A stretch of DNA of 64,000 nucleotides from contig CM026398.1 in the NCBI GenBank assembly GCA_014843695.1, positions 19,065,543-19,129,542 on the forward strand. The letters are read 5' to 3'. Shown in pieces: positions 31,501-39,735 of this stretch (the stretch's first letter is position 1; every line of letters begins with the position of its first letter). The notes beneath the pieces were generated by a model, which saw only the letters and a program-made list of their open reading frames with translations, was not told the DNA's origin and did no database searches. Both the position numbers and the translations under genes were made by a program. Source of the DNA: Archivesica marissinica (taxonomy: Eukaryota; Mollusca; Bivalvia; Venerida; Vesicomyidae).

Positions 31501-34500
31501 GTATAGGCGGAACATGGGTTGTGAGGTTCTGGTCTCTGTATAGGCGGAACATGGGTTGTGAGGTTCTGGTCTCCGTATAGGCGGAACATGGGTTGTGAGG
31601 TTCTGGTCTCTGTATAGGCGGAACATGGGGTGTGAGGTTCTGGTCTCTGTATAGGCGGAACATGGGTTGTGAGGTTCTGGTCTCCGTATAGGCGGAACAT
31701 GGGTTGTGAGGTTCTGGTCTCCGTATAGGCAGAACATGGGTTGTGATGTTCTGGTCTCCGTATAGGCGGAACATGGGTTGTGAGGTTCTGGTCTCCGTAT
31801 AGGCGGAACATGGGTTGTGAGGTTCTGGTCTCCGTATAGGCGGAACATGGGTTGTGAGGTTCTGGTCTCCGTATAGGCGGAACATGGGTTGTGAGGTTCT
31901 GGTCTCTGTATAGGCGGAACATGGGTTGTGAGGTTCTGGTCTCCGTATAGGCGGAACATGGGTTGTGAGGTTCTGGTCTCCGTATAGGCGGAACATGGGT
32001 TGTGAGGTTCTGGTCTCCGTATAGGCGGAACATGGGTTGTGAGGTTCTGGTCTCTGTATAGGCGGAACATGGGTTGTGAGGTTCTGGTCTCCGTATAGGC
32101 GGAACATGGGTTGTGAGGTTCTGGTCTCCGTATAGGCAGAACATGGGTTGTGAGGTTCTGGTCTCTGTATAGGCGGAACATGGGTTGTGAGGTTCTGGTC
32201 TCCGTATAGGCGGAACATGGGTTGTGAGGTTCTGGTCTCCGTATAGGCGGAACATGGGTTGTGAGGTTCTGGTCTCCGTATAGGCGGAACATGGGTTGTG
32301 AGGTTCTGGTCTCCGTATAGGCGGAACATGGGTTGTGAGGTTCTGGTCTCCGTATAGGCGGAACATGGGTTGTGAGGTTCTGGTCTCTGTATAGGCAGAA
32401 CATGGGTTGTGAGGTTCTGGTCTCCGTATAGGCAGAACATGGGTTGTGAGGTTCTGGTCTCCGTATAGGCGGAACATGGGTTGTGAGTTCTGGTCTCTGT
32501 ATAGGCAGAACATGGGTTGTTAGGTTCTGGTCTCCGTATAGGCGGAACATGGGTTGTGGCCTCCAGCCTCTGTATGGGCATAACATGGGTTGTGGGCTCC
32601 GTATGGGTTGTGGGGCTCCGTATGGTCGGAAAATGGGTTGTGGGCTCTGTATGGGTGGAATATGGGTTGTGGGGCTCTGTATGGACGGAACATGGGTTGT
32701 GGGGCTCCGTATGGTCGGAACATGGGTTGTGGGTTCCGTATGACGAATACTGTACCAATGTTAATGAAGCATATATATGTTCTTTGTACCTTGTGTGACA
32801 TAGCTTATACAAAAGATTTGTCCTAAAAAAGAAACGTACCTGCCAGTCATAACCAGAAATTAATTGTTCAGCAGTACACATGTATAGTATAATGGCTTCT
32901 TGTGTTCTTGATAAGCCCAAATTATCGAGGTAAATTGTTGACACCGTTTTGTTCATGTGAATAATACAAGACAGTATGTCATAGAATGTTTAACTGACTG
33001 TGTTGGTAAATGTACGTTATCAAATGTTTACTTGACTGTAAACGCTATCATAAAACACTGAGTCAGTGGGGGGGGGAATGTTGGTAAATTACCGATACTG
33101 AATGGAGCAAGTTACTAAATTAGAAGATAGAAACTAGCATCACATTACACACTATATAATATAATAATATATATATATATGTCTTTTATAGACAGTGAAC
33201 TTACAATAACCGAACAATTCCAGTATTTTGATATCGTCTGATGACCCAGTTTCAAGAATGAATCATGTTTAAATATGTAAATAACTGGTTTAAATATGTA
33301 AATAACTGGTTTAAATATGTAAATAACTGGTTTAAATATGTAAATAACTGGTTTAAATATGTAAATAACTGGTTTAAATATGTAAATAACTGGTTTTAGT
33401 TTAATCATATTTTATTGCATTCTTTATATTCAATGTACAATACAACTCAAATTTACAAACATGTTACAGATGAAATAAATAAGATATATGGTACAATCAT
33501 TACCAGTATGTTTATATATGGAGAAGCAAAAGGGTTGGGCCACAAGTTTTAACAACATTAGTTTCGGCCCGCCCCAACATACTAGTTTGTAATTAACAAA
33601 GAGACTGAATATAGGATAAGAGCATTACAATTAGGATACAAATTTTAGATTACAATTAAGGCGATAATAATGGATATGATAAAAAATACCAAAAAAAGAA
33701 AGAAAAGCATTAAGAAATGCAATTCGCAACTACAACACATTCCCAGTGCCACACCGTACAATACCCTCAGCCAGCCAAACCCGCAGCCACACCCATGCAA
33801 AAATCGTATCAAGAGAACAGCATAACTTTATAATATAGTTAGGTATGTCTGTGCTCAAAGCGCCTTGTTGATTTAATATAAGTTTGAACTTGTTTGAAAA
33901 TGTACTCATTTTCTTCGTGCGTTAAACTTTCGAAACCAAACAGTAGTTTTCTTGTGCTTAAAGGGTGATGTGTACGTGTGCTTATGAATAGTAAGCGCCT
34001 TTGATTTACATAAAATAGACAACGAAATATATAGTGTTCCGCATCCTCATTTTCATTGAGCTGACACGGGCATTTTGGGTTATCGCGTAAATGGTTATTA
34101 AACAAATCGGCATTCAGGTTGCTACAAGCATTTCTAATGCGAGCATGATATATCTGTTGACAGCGGTCTCCGGATTTAAAAAATGATGGTACTATTGGTG
34201 GCTTGAAGATTTCTTTCAGCTTTCCTTTGAATGCCGACAGGTTATTTATATTACGAGTATCAGAATCAAGTTCATTCCATAATTTTATTGATGAAGGTAT
34301 AATAGATTTCGAATAAATTTCAGTACGCCTTGCTAAAGTAATAAAATCTGCACTGTTTCTTAAACTATATGGGTTTGTTTCCTCAACGGATGTTGGAAAT
34401 AAGTCAGTTAAATAGCTTGGTAAGTTTTCCTGTTTTTGCTTATAGACGAATAGTAATCTTTGCATTTTTCTACGGTCATTAAGTGTAACCCAGCCAATTT

Positions 34501-37500
34501 CATTAAGTAGTCTGTTGATAGAGACAGATCTGGTAAGCCCCGTAACAATTCTGGCAGCTTCGTATTGAATTTTCTCTAAGGATTCCTTTTCATATGATGT
34601 ACAGCTATCCCAAACAATAGAAGCATATTCTAAAATGGGTCGAAGATAGGAAATGTATATCTGATTTAAGGTATTGCGTTTTAAATTAAATTTTAACATT
34701 CTCATTGATCCTAATGTTCTTGAAGCAGAATTAGTAATGTTTGATATATGTTTGTGCCACGTACCGTCCTCACTAAGAGTAACTCCGAGATGTTTGTGAT
34801 GATTCACGAAACTTAATTGCGTGTTCTCAAACAATAAAACCGGACGATTAACATTGCATAGTGAAAGAAACATGACTTCTGTTTTTGTTGGATTAAAATT
34901 TACTAGCCATTGTTTAGACCATTTTGATAATATGTTTAGATCATGATTCAGTGTAGCCTCAATAACATTTGTATCTTTGTAAGTCATCGCCAATGAACTA
35001 TCATCAGCAAATAATTTTGTTAGACAGAATAAAGATTCAGCAATGTCATTGACGTATATTAAAAATAGTAAGGGCCCCAAGACCGAACCTTGTGGAACTC
35101 CAGCATTAAGATTTTTTTGTTTGAGAAAGTTGATCCAACAAAAACCTTTTGTTTCCGCTCGTTTAGATAGCTAAATAACCAGTTGATTATATGTCCAGAA
35201 ACGCCATACTGTCGAAGTTTAAAAAGGAGACCTCTGTGCCAAACTCGATCAAATGCCTTACTAATGTCACGGAATACAATACAAGTTGATAGTTTATAGC
35301 AGCATCATCAAGGACCTCAAAGCATGACGACTCCATCAAATCTTCAGAGATAATACCAAATTACTAGGATATGATGTCCAGAGACGCGACCGGAAAACGG
35401 ACCAGCATGGAGGTGTTCTAATAGCAGCTAAACGGGAACTACAGCCAGAAAATGTCATAATCAGTAAGGAGAAATGATAAGCTGCACCATCAAGACGGCA
35501 GACAACAAGAAGGTCAAGTTAACTGCATACTACCGACCCCCAAATCGAGTTGATGAAAAGTACTTGAGCAGCTCAATGGAAGATATAACATCACTGAGAA
35601 ATAGTTGCAAGAAGGATATCTGTCTCATTGGTGGAGATTTCAATCTTCCAGATATTGACTGGAGTAACTTATGTACCACTGGTAACCAGTATCCAGCCAG
35701 GGTTAACCACTTGTACTTGCAGTATCCAGCCAGGGTTAACCACTTGTACTTGCAGTATCCAGCCAGGGTAAACCACTTGTACTTGCAGTATCCAGCCAGG
35801 GTTAACCACTTGTACTTGCAGTATCCAGCCAGGGTTAACCACTTGTACTTGCAGTATCCAGCCAGGGTTAACCACTTGTACTTGCAGTATCCAGCCAGGG
35901 TAAACCACTTGTACTTGCAGTATCCAGCCAGGGTAAACCACTTGTACTTGCAGTATCCAGCCAGGGTAAACCACTTGTACTTGCAGTATCCAGCCAGGGT
36001 AAACCACTTGTACTTGCAGTATCCAGCCAGGGTAAACCACTTGTACTTGCAGTATCCAGCCAGGGTAAACCACTTGTACTTGCAGTATCCAGCCAGGGTA
36101 AACCACTTGTACTTGCAGTATCCAGCCAGGGTAAACCACTTGTACTTGCAGTATCCAGCCAGGGTAAACCACTTGTACTTGCAGTATCCAGCCAGGGTAA
36201 ACCACTTGTACTTGCAGTATCCAGCCAGGGTAAACCACTTGTACTTGCAGTATCCAGCCAGGGTTAACCACTTGTACTTGCAGTATCCAGCCAGGGTTAA
36301 CCACTTGTACTTGGACATTGTTGCTGATAATAATTTGGAACAGCAGGTCAGTTTTCCTACCAGAAAGGACAAGACGTTAGACCTAATCCTCACCACTCAT
36401 CCAAGCTTCACACAGCGGTGCAAACCAATCCCATCGATAGGTAATAGCGACCACGACATTGTCCTATATGACACTACCGTGACTCCACACAAACCCAAAC
36501 CACAGCGCAGGAAGATATTCCTCTGGAAGCAGGCCGATGTCTCCGCAATAAAGAATGATGTCACAGACTATTACTCCAGCTTTGTTACCACCACTTTTTC
36601 TGACACTAACTCTATGTGGGAAGGTTTTACAGCCAAGTTAAAGAGTATTATGGAAGAAAGAGTGCCAACCAAGATGACCCTTGACAGACATACTCATCCT
36701 TGGATGAACAGAAGCATTCGTAGGGGCATCAGGCGTAAACAACGAGCGCATAAGAAAGCAAGAGCTACCGGAAGAAAGAGAGATAGAGACAGGTACAAGA
36801 TGTTACAGCAGCAGACACAGCTTGAAATAAGACGGACCGATAGGAGATACATGGAAGATGCTAGCGATAACTACACCGAAAACCCTAAAAAGTTCTGGTC
36901 TCTTATTAAAAGCAAAGGTCAGGAGGCCTCAGGTGTTCCCGTCTTGAAGAATAAAGAAGGGTTCATGAAGAGTGACAACCAGAGCAAGGCCGAGATTCTC
37001 AATGACCAGTTCCAGTCGGTTTACACACGAGAAGATACATCACATCTCCCTGATAAAGGACCCAGTCCACACCCAACAATGGACAATATTGAGATATCGC
37101 GTCACGGCGTATTTAAACTGTTATCCCAACTGAAACCACACAAAGCTACAGGGCCGGACTCTATTCCTGCTTTTATACTTAGAGCAGCTGCACTTGAACT
37201 GGCACCTATACTGACCCTCATATACCAGCGATCCCTCAACACCGGCGAAGTCCCAGATGACTGGCGGAATGCATGGATTGTACCAGTATTCAAGAAAGGG
37301 GAGAAACACATAGCTGCAAACTACAGACCAGTTTCCCTTACATCCATTACTTGCAAAATACTGGAGCATATAATCCACAGCAGCATAATGACACACTTTG
37401 ACAGACATAATATCCTTTGTGACCACCAGCACGGATTCCGGAAAAAGCGCTCATGCGAGACGCAGCTTCTTGTAACCATAGAAGACATTATTCGCCGCCG

Positions 37501-39483
37501 AGCCCAAGGAAACCAAGTGGACATTATACTGTTGGACTTTGCTAAGGCCTTCGATAAGGTACCACATTCCAGACTTCTCTACAAGATGGCTTACTATGGT
37601 GTTAGAGGGAGCACCAACAGATGGATTGACTCTTTCCTAGGAAACAGGAAACAACAGGTTGTTCTGGAAGGTTGCCACTCCACTTCTGCAGATGTATTGT
37701 CAGGCGTACCTCAGGGAACAGTTTTAGGACCCTTACTATTTCTGTCATACATTAATGACCTACCTGAATCCGCCATTTCATCAGAAACAAGATTGTTTGC
37801 AGACGACTCATTGCTATTCAGACATGTGACAAACCAACACGATCGCAATCTTCTCCAAAAGGACCTCACAGCCTTGGAAGAGTGGGAAAAGACATGGCAG
37901 ATGAGTTTCAATGCTTCCAAATGTAGCGTCATCAGAGTTTCCCCGTCCAAGCGCAAAAACCTCATGCAGACCTCCTACACCCTACACGGACAAACGTTAG
38001 AAGTAGTTGACAGTAACAAATATCTAGGAGTGACAATTAGTAGTGACCTATCCTGGACCAAACATTGTGAGACTGTAATCGGTAAAGGAAACCGCTCACT
38101 GGGCTTCCTGCGTAGAAACTTCAAGGACTGTACACCCAAAGTCAAAGCTGCAACGTACACCACCATGGTCCGACCTGCTCTTGAGTATGCATCAACAGTC
38201 TGGGACCCACACCTCCAGAAAGATATCAAAGCACTCGAGCAGGTACAACGACGGGCAGCACGTTACGTCACTAAAGACTACAGTAGCAGGACTCCTGGTT
38301 GTGTCACCGCCATGGAGATCAACTTACAGTGGGAGAGCCTTGAAGATAGACGCAGGAAGAACAGACTGGCAATGCTGTACAAAATCCAAAACGACTTAGT
38401 GGAGATCGACAGCACATCATTCATCCAACAGAGCGACTCCAGAACCAGAGGCTCCCAGCGACTGTTCCAGGAGAGGATAACTGATGCTACGCTGTACCAC
38501 TCCTTCTTCCCACGCACCACACGCGACTGGAACCAACTGCCAACCTCGACTACTTCTACCGCAACACTGGAGGCATTCAAGACCTGCTTGGGCGCCAGCC
38601 TCCCAGTGACTGCGGGCAACCACTAGACGACAAGCCCGTGTACATAGTTTTAAACTTTTATGCTGTACATAGCCTTTTGAGATGGCTGCTGTCCTCGCCC
38701 GACATGACCAGTCACGCTGGACTAAGTACATTCCAGTCGGAATCCAGTCCAATAATTGGAAGAAGAAAAAAGAACACCTACGAATAGGTTACTTCCTTAA
38801 AATATCATAAACAAACATTGCCGTCTAGCGAAGCTTGTCACATGGAAAATAATCTTAATCTATGTGGAAGTCGTGATAGCGCAGTGGATGCGCGTTCGCT
38901 TCAGGTGTGAAAGGTCCGGAGTTTGAGCCCCGCTGGAGCCGTTACGATTGTGCCCTTAGGCAAGGCATATCTTAACACTTTAATTAAAAAAGTTAACCTA
39001 CATGAACGCAATGTATATTTGGAAAGGTAAGTTCTGAGGAATGAGCTAATTCTGATTAAAGTCTTAGTACCTTGAGAACTAGGAACACCATCCTAAAAAC
39101 GAATAGAAATAGAGTAGAAACATGCATTTTAATATATTAATCTGTTAATACTGTACTAATTGGTGTGACAAGAACTGATATACATGCTAAATTTCATAAA
39201 GTATTTGGATACTAGAAAAAGAAATCAAGGACAGACTATACCACTCATTACGAAAAACGTCTTATTTTGTTTACTTACACAGTTTTACCAGTTTTCGCGA
39301 CCACACGTAAATAATCGTCCAACACTGGTGGGATGTCTTTGGATGGCGTTTTCTCAAAACCTGAAGATAAAACGAGCACTTTGTGAGAAACCATCGATCA
39401 TTTTGGATCAGAAACACCAAAATTAACGGCAGAGTAGTTCACTTACTGATCAAAACATCTTGAATTTTGTCTTGATTTTCCAT
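19076..39483 (-). CDS. PPP4R2: PPP4R2, protein phosphatase 4 regulatory subunit 2 (8 exons)
   Basis: PPP4R2 binds the PP4 catalytic subunit and directs it, mostly in the nucleus and at centrosomes, to targets such as phosphorylated histone H2AX. Exons from 5' to 3': 39483-39447, 39360-39279, 27775-27608, 24891-24798, 24053-24016, 22971-22224, 20010-19830, 19581-19076. They join in frame to 1854 nt, 617 aa. Residues 1 to about 150 are the conserved domain: [83 protein letters not shown]. The rest is Ser/Glu/Asn-rich and probably disordered, and it ends SEPMEQE, close to the EPMEQD end of the human protein. It is about 200 residues longer than human PPP4R2 (417 aa), all in the acidic tail. Intron 2 (11.5 kb) carries the 37-bp array and two LINEs. 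All introns are GT-AG. Confidence 0.96.
19830..20010 (-). CDS. PPP4R2: PPP4R2 exon 7
   Basis: Acceptor TTCTATCAG, donor GTGATA. Encodes [20 protein letters not shown] and further acidic sequence ending CENTDETQ. Joining to exon 6 gives PPEKKLKLD, a small basic patch that could serve in nuclear import. Confidence 0.92.
21362..21546 (-). mobile_element. SINE-A copy, 3' truncated
   Basis: Inverted copy from GTTAACCAGTACTTGGGTGC to CGACCACGGAGGCAGACC. The region beyond GCACCAAGTACTGG of the body is missing. Confidence 0.9.
21697..21780 (-). mobile_element. SINE-D fragment
   Basis: Holds TTGCCTAAGGGCACAATCGT and TCGCACCTGAAGCGAACACT, the inverse of the SINE-D head. Confidence 0.75.
21830..22140. 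repeat. Interspersed repeat, two tandem partial copies
   Basis: TATGCACAACTAGACATCAT to GCTTCCTGCCAAGCTTGGT at 21847 is repeated at 21996 with TGCCAAGTTTGGTGAAAATC, and ends with an AGAGAGACAGACAGATGAC tract. This looks like a DNA-transposon end; class not determined. Confidence 0.65.
22224..22971 (-). CDS. PPP4R2: PPP4R2 exon 6, long acidic/serine-rich exon
   Basis: Acceptor CTTTTACAG, donor GTAAAA; 249 codons after the shared Arg codon. It contains four loosely repeated Ser/Gly/Glu/Lys/Asn blocks ([36 protein letters not shown]). The 3' end encodes [12 protein letters not shown], like the DAVEAEGHEVKR region of vertebrates. Confidence 0.95.
23457..23692 (-). mobile_element. SINE-B copy lacking the tRNA head
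   Basis: From GTTTTACGTTTATTTATCGT to CAGACGGGGGATCGAACCTG, stopping inside the B-box. Located in PPP4R2 intron 5. Confidence 0.9.
23799..23931. mobile_element. Family I MITE fragment
   Basis: TACATAGTCAAACATGTCAT through GCAGCCAGCCAAGGGACTC to ATATTGGGAATGGGAAAACTGG. The right end is missing. It lies 85 bp downstream of PPP4R2 exon 5. Confidence 0.8.
24016..24053 (-). CDS. PPP4R2: PPP4R2 exon 5 (38 nt)
   Basis: Microexon-sized: acceptor [21 protein letters not shown] plus two bases, donor GTAGGT. It continues the motif KNVMVVS from exon 4. Confidence 0.93.
24209..24752 (+). mobile_element. Composite repeat with two partial SINE-B copies in tandem
   Basis: 24209-24358 repeats 9250-9400 (TCAAAATGGTGACCCTGG, TTTTTGGCGTCATTACTGC). 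A partial SINE-B (24361-24510) and a second, more complete one (24511-24752, from GGTAATCCAGGGATCGCAGG to AGCGACGATAAGTAAACG) follow. It ends about 45 bp from PPP4R2 exon 4. Confidence 0.85.
24798..24891 (-). CDS. PPP4R2: PPP4R2 exon 4
   Basis: Acceptor GATTTCAG, donor GTAGAT. Encodes [20 protein letters not shown] and [11 protein letters not shown], among the most conserved stretches of the family. Confidence 0.97.
25116..26487. mobile_element. Non-autonomous hAT-like DNA transposon, 1372 bp
   Basis: Termini CAGGGCTTCGAAAATT and AATTTTCGAAGCCCTG are perfect inverted repeats. They are flanked by a perfect 8-bp target duplication GTTATAAC at 25108-25115 and 26488-26495. An 8-bp duplication with CAGGG ends is the hAT signature. 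Subterminal ACCGATT motifs recur near both ends. No transposase ORF is present. It lies in PPP4R2 intron 3. Confidence 0.92.
26635..26853 (+). mobile_element. SINE-D copy
   Basis: Head GTGGAAGTCGTGAAAGCGCA, then TGTGCCCTTAGGCAAAGCA, TCCCTCGTGGCGATGGATAC and the 3' part GTGATTAATATAAGTTGTAA, shared with SINE-C. It is the most complete SINE-D in the window. Confidence 0.88.
26981..27060. mobile_element. Family J fragment
   Basis: GGGCTCATTTTAGAGGGCGA and ACCCTGACTTCACCCACTGG match one terminal arm of family J; the rest is absent. Confidence 0.75.
27175..27284. repeat. Hairpin with about 36-bp arms
   Basis: The left arm (27175-27211, AATAGTTTCCACTGGGGTAT start) is the inverse of the right arm (27248-27284, ending CCCCAATGGAAACTATT) with one or two mismatches. 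The loop is 36 bp. Probably a small fold-back element. Confidence 0.85.
27608..27775 (-). CDS. PPP4R2: PPP4R2 exon 3
   Basis: Acceptor TATTTCAG, donor GTAATC. Encodes [20 protein letters not shown] then [20 protein letters not shown] and KFNG, aligned with [20 protein letters not shown] of vertebrates. Confidence 0.96.
27913..28027. other. Unique flank left of the 37-bp array
   Basis: Short non-repetitive sequence. One frame of the array runs through it on the minus strand to a stop at 27913, but nothing suggests real coding. Confidence 0.5.
28028..32558. repeat. 37-bp minisatellite, about 122 copies (4.5 kb)
   Basis: Units carry GGCGGAACATGGGTTGTGAG and GTTCTGGTCTCCGTATA. Sites that vary are mainly GGCGGAA/GGCAGAA, TCTCCG/TCTCTG and GTGAGGTT/GTGATGTT, mixed along the array. 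Period 37 is one more than a multiple of three and the minus-strand unit has no stop in any frame, so three ORFs of 1496-1642 codons overlap. They are repeat artefacts within PPP4R2 intron 2 unless transcription shows otherwise. Confidence 0.97.
32559..32745. repeat. Degenerate flank of the array (about 30-bp units)
   Basis: Units like AACATGGGTTGTGGGGCTCC with GTATGGTCGGA: a shorter relative of the 37-bp unit. It may be the progenitor from which the large array expanded. Confidence 0.85.
33267..33393. repeat. 21-bp minisatellite, 6 copies, abutting a LINE 3' end
   Basis: Six copies of GTTTAAATATGTAAATAACT with G. It starts where the 3' end of the minus-strand LINE stops. Confidence 0.95.
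33397..35290 (-). mobile_element. Non-LTR retrotransposon, 5' truncated
   Basis: The 3' half of a LINE: RT from the A motif ([11 protein letters not shown]) onward, a C-terminal Cys/His region and a 3' UTR ending near ATTAAACTAA. The UTR also occurs at 41700-42175 and, diverged, at 42745-42905. The 5' edge at about 35290 meets the plus-strand LINE. Jockey/CR1-like group by motif; exact clade not determined. Confidence 0.88.
33839..35080 (-). pseudogene. LINE reverse transcriptase, 3' half
   Basis: 413 open codons beginning [14 protein letters not shown], with the catalytic LFADDSS at residues about 23-29. The C-terminal end has [18 protein letters not shown], a Cys/His cluster common in LINE ORF2 tails. 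Upstream, 35290-35085 encodes [20 protein letters not shown] and the stretch before [10 protein letters not shown], but in another frame. The shift is at an A-run near 35110. With no endonuclease and this frameshift the copy is dead. Confidence 0.88.
35474..38626 (+). CDS. LINE ORF2: partial endonuclease plus reverse transcriptase
   Basis: Uninterrupted 1050 codons. Residues about 1-65 are endonuclease ([22 protein letters not shown]). Residues about 72-280 are 19 copies of [11 protein letters not shown]. The endonuclease then resumes with [29 protein letters not shown] and the catalytic [11 protein letters not shown] follows: [75 protein letters not shown] and the active site LFADDS (FADD codons 37796-37807, residues 775-778). 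It ends at 38626. The RT looks catalytically complete. The endonuclease N-terminus with its metal-binding residues is lost, and the repeat splits what remains, so retrotransposition competence is unlikely. Confidence 0.93.
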   Translation: MISCTIKTADNKKVKLTAYYRPPNRVDEKYLSSSMEDITSLRNSCKKDICLIGGDFNLPDIDWSNLCTTGNQYPARVNHLYLQYPARVNHLYLQYPARVNHLYLQYPARVNHLYLQYPARVNHLYLQYPARVNHLYLQYPARVNHLYLQYPARVNHLYLQYPARVNHLYLQYPARVNHLYLQYPARVNHLYLQYPARVNHLYLQYPARVNHLYLQYPARVNHLYLQYPARVNHLYLQYPARVNHLYLQYPARVNHLYLQYPARVNHLYLQYPARVNHLYLDIVADNNLEQQVSFPTRKDKTLDLILTTHPSFTQRCKPIPSIGNSDHDIVLYDTTVTPHKPKPQRRKIFLWKQADVSAIKNDVTDYYSSFVTTTFSDTNSMWEGFTAKLKSIMEERVPTKMTLDRHTHPWMNRSIRRGIRRKQRAHKKARATGRKRDRDRYKMLQQQTQLEIRRTDRRYMEDASDNYTENPKKFWSLIKSKGQEASGVPVLKNKEGFMKSDNQSKAEILNDQFQSVYTREDTSHLPDKGPSPHPTMDNIEISRHGVFKLLSQLKPHKATGPDSIPAFILRAAALELAPILTLIYQRSLNTGEVPDDWRNAWIVPVFKKGEKHIAANYRPVSLTSITCKILEHIIHSSIMTHFDRHNILCDHQHGFRKKRSCETQLLVTIEDIIRRRAQGNQVDIILLDFAKAFDKVPHSRLLYKMAYYGVRGSTNRWIDSFLGNRKQQVVLEGCHSTSADVLSGVPQGTVLGPLLFLSYINDLPESAISSETRLFADDSLLFRHVTNQHDRNLLQKDLTALEEWEKTWQMSFNASKCSVIRVSPSKRKNLMQTSYTLHGQTLEVVDSNKYLGVTISSDLSWTKHCETVIGKGNRSLGFLRRNFKDCTPKVKAATYTTMVRPALEYASTVWDPHLQKDIKALEQVQRRAARYVTKDYSSRTPGCVTAMEINLQWESLEDRRRKNRLAMLYKIQNDLVEIDSTSFIQQSDSRTRGSQRLFQERITDATLYHSFFPRTTRDWNQLPTSTTSTATLEAFKTCLGASLPVTAGNH
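35687..36313. repeat. 33-bp minisatellite, exactly 19 copies, in frame in LINE ORF2
   Basis: 627 bp = 19 x 33. Unit begins CAGTATCCAGCCAGGGTAAA and encodes [11 protein letters not shown]. Only synonymous variation is visible: GGGTTAAC in copies near both ends, GGGTAAAC in the middle (GTT/GTA Val). The single ancestral copy is recognisable as the normal endonuclease sequence before DIVADNN. Confidence 0.97.
38860..38968 (+). mobile_element. SINE-D fragment (head)
   Basis: GTGGAAGTCGTGATAGCGCA, TTCGCTTCAGGTGTGAAAGG, GAGCCCCGCTGGAGCC, TGTGCCCTTAGGCAAGGCA. The body is missing. It lies about 300 bp downstream (in intron sense) of PPP4R2 exon 2. Confidence 0.85.
39279..39360 (-). CDS. PPP4R2: PPP4R2 exon 2
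   Basis: Acceptor ATCTTCAG, donor GTAAGTAA. Encodes [20 protein letters not shown] and AKTGKT, matching the family motif PVLDQFL..VAKTGET. Confidence 0.96.
39447..39483 (-). CDS. PPP4R2: PPP4R2 exon 1 with start codon
   Basis: ATG at 39483-39481, then [12 protein letters not shown] plus one base; donor GTAAGT. Start chosen because it gives a short N-terminus like other PPP4R2 proteins and joins in phase with exon 2. Confidence 0.85.
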
Positions 39484-39735
39484 TGTTTCTATTTCGCCTC
39501 CTGTATTCCCTACGGTCAAGGTCAGTGCACGAGAACTGACGCCATATATAACACTATACTCTGGTACCCGGTATCAATAGATTATCGATTTACAAATTCA
39601 TATTATTGACATGTATATTTTAGAGATTCTCGATAATTTGCTAATGCAAGATATAAGACATTTTATTTTACGTCGAATATGACAAACAATAATCACGAGC
39701 TGGGTGCTTCTGCGATGTGTGTGTGTGTGCGCGCG
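39484..39735 (-). promoter_or_regulatory. PPP4R2 5' flank
   Basis: Upstream of the ATG at 39483. No clear TATA box, only TATATAACA at about 39544 on the plus strand. It is not notably CpG-rich. The transcription start cannot be placed. Confidence 0.3.

Larger units (their letters stand above)
35300..38775 (+). mobile_element. Non-LTR retrotransposon with endonuclease and RT, 5' truncated
   Basis: Starts inside the APE-type endonuclease domain and ends after ORF2 with a short GAAGAAGAAAAAAG tail near 38760. The first about 170 bp still encode endonuclease-like sequence ([20 protein letters not shown]) but with frame changes. The ORF from 35474 is intact. Jockey/CR1-like group by motif. Confidence 0.9.

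Noticed and set aside
27913..32956. Three overlapping minus-strand ORFs of 1496-1642 codons as a giant repetitive protein gene
   Set aside because: All three frames are open only because the 37-bp unit lacks stops; the array lies within a PPP4R2 intron, units carry random indels, and no recognised domain flanks it.
35530..36396. Minus-strand [14 protein letters not shown] repeats
   Set aside because: It is the antisense of the 33-bp array in the LINE ORF2.
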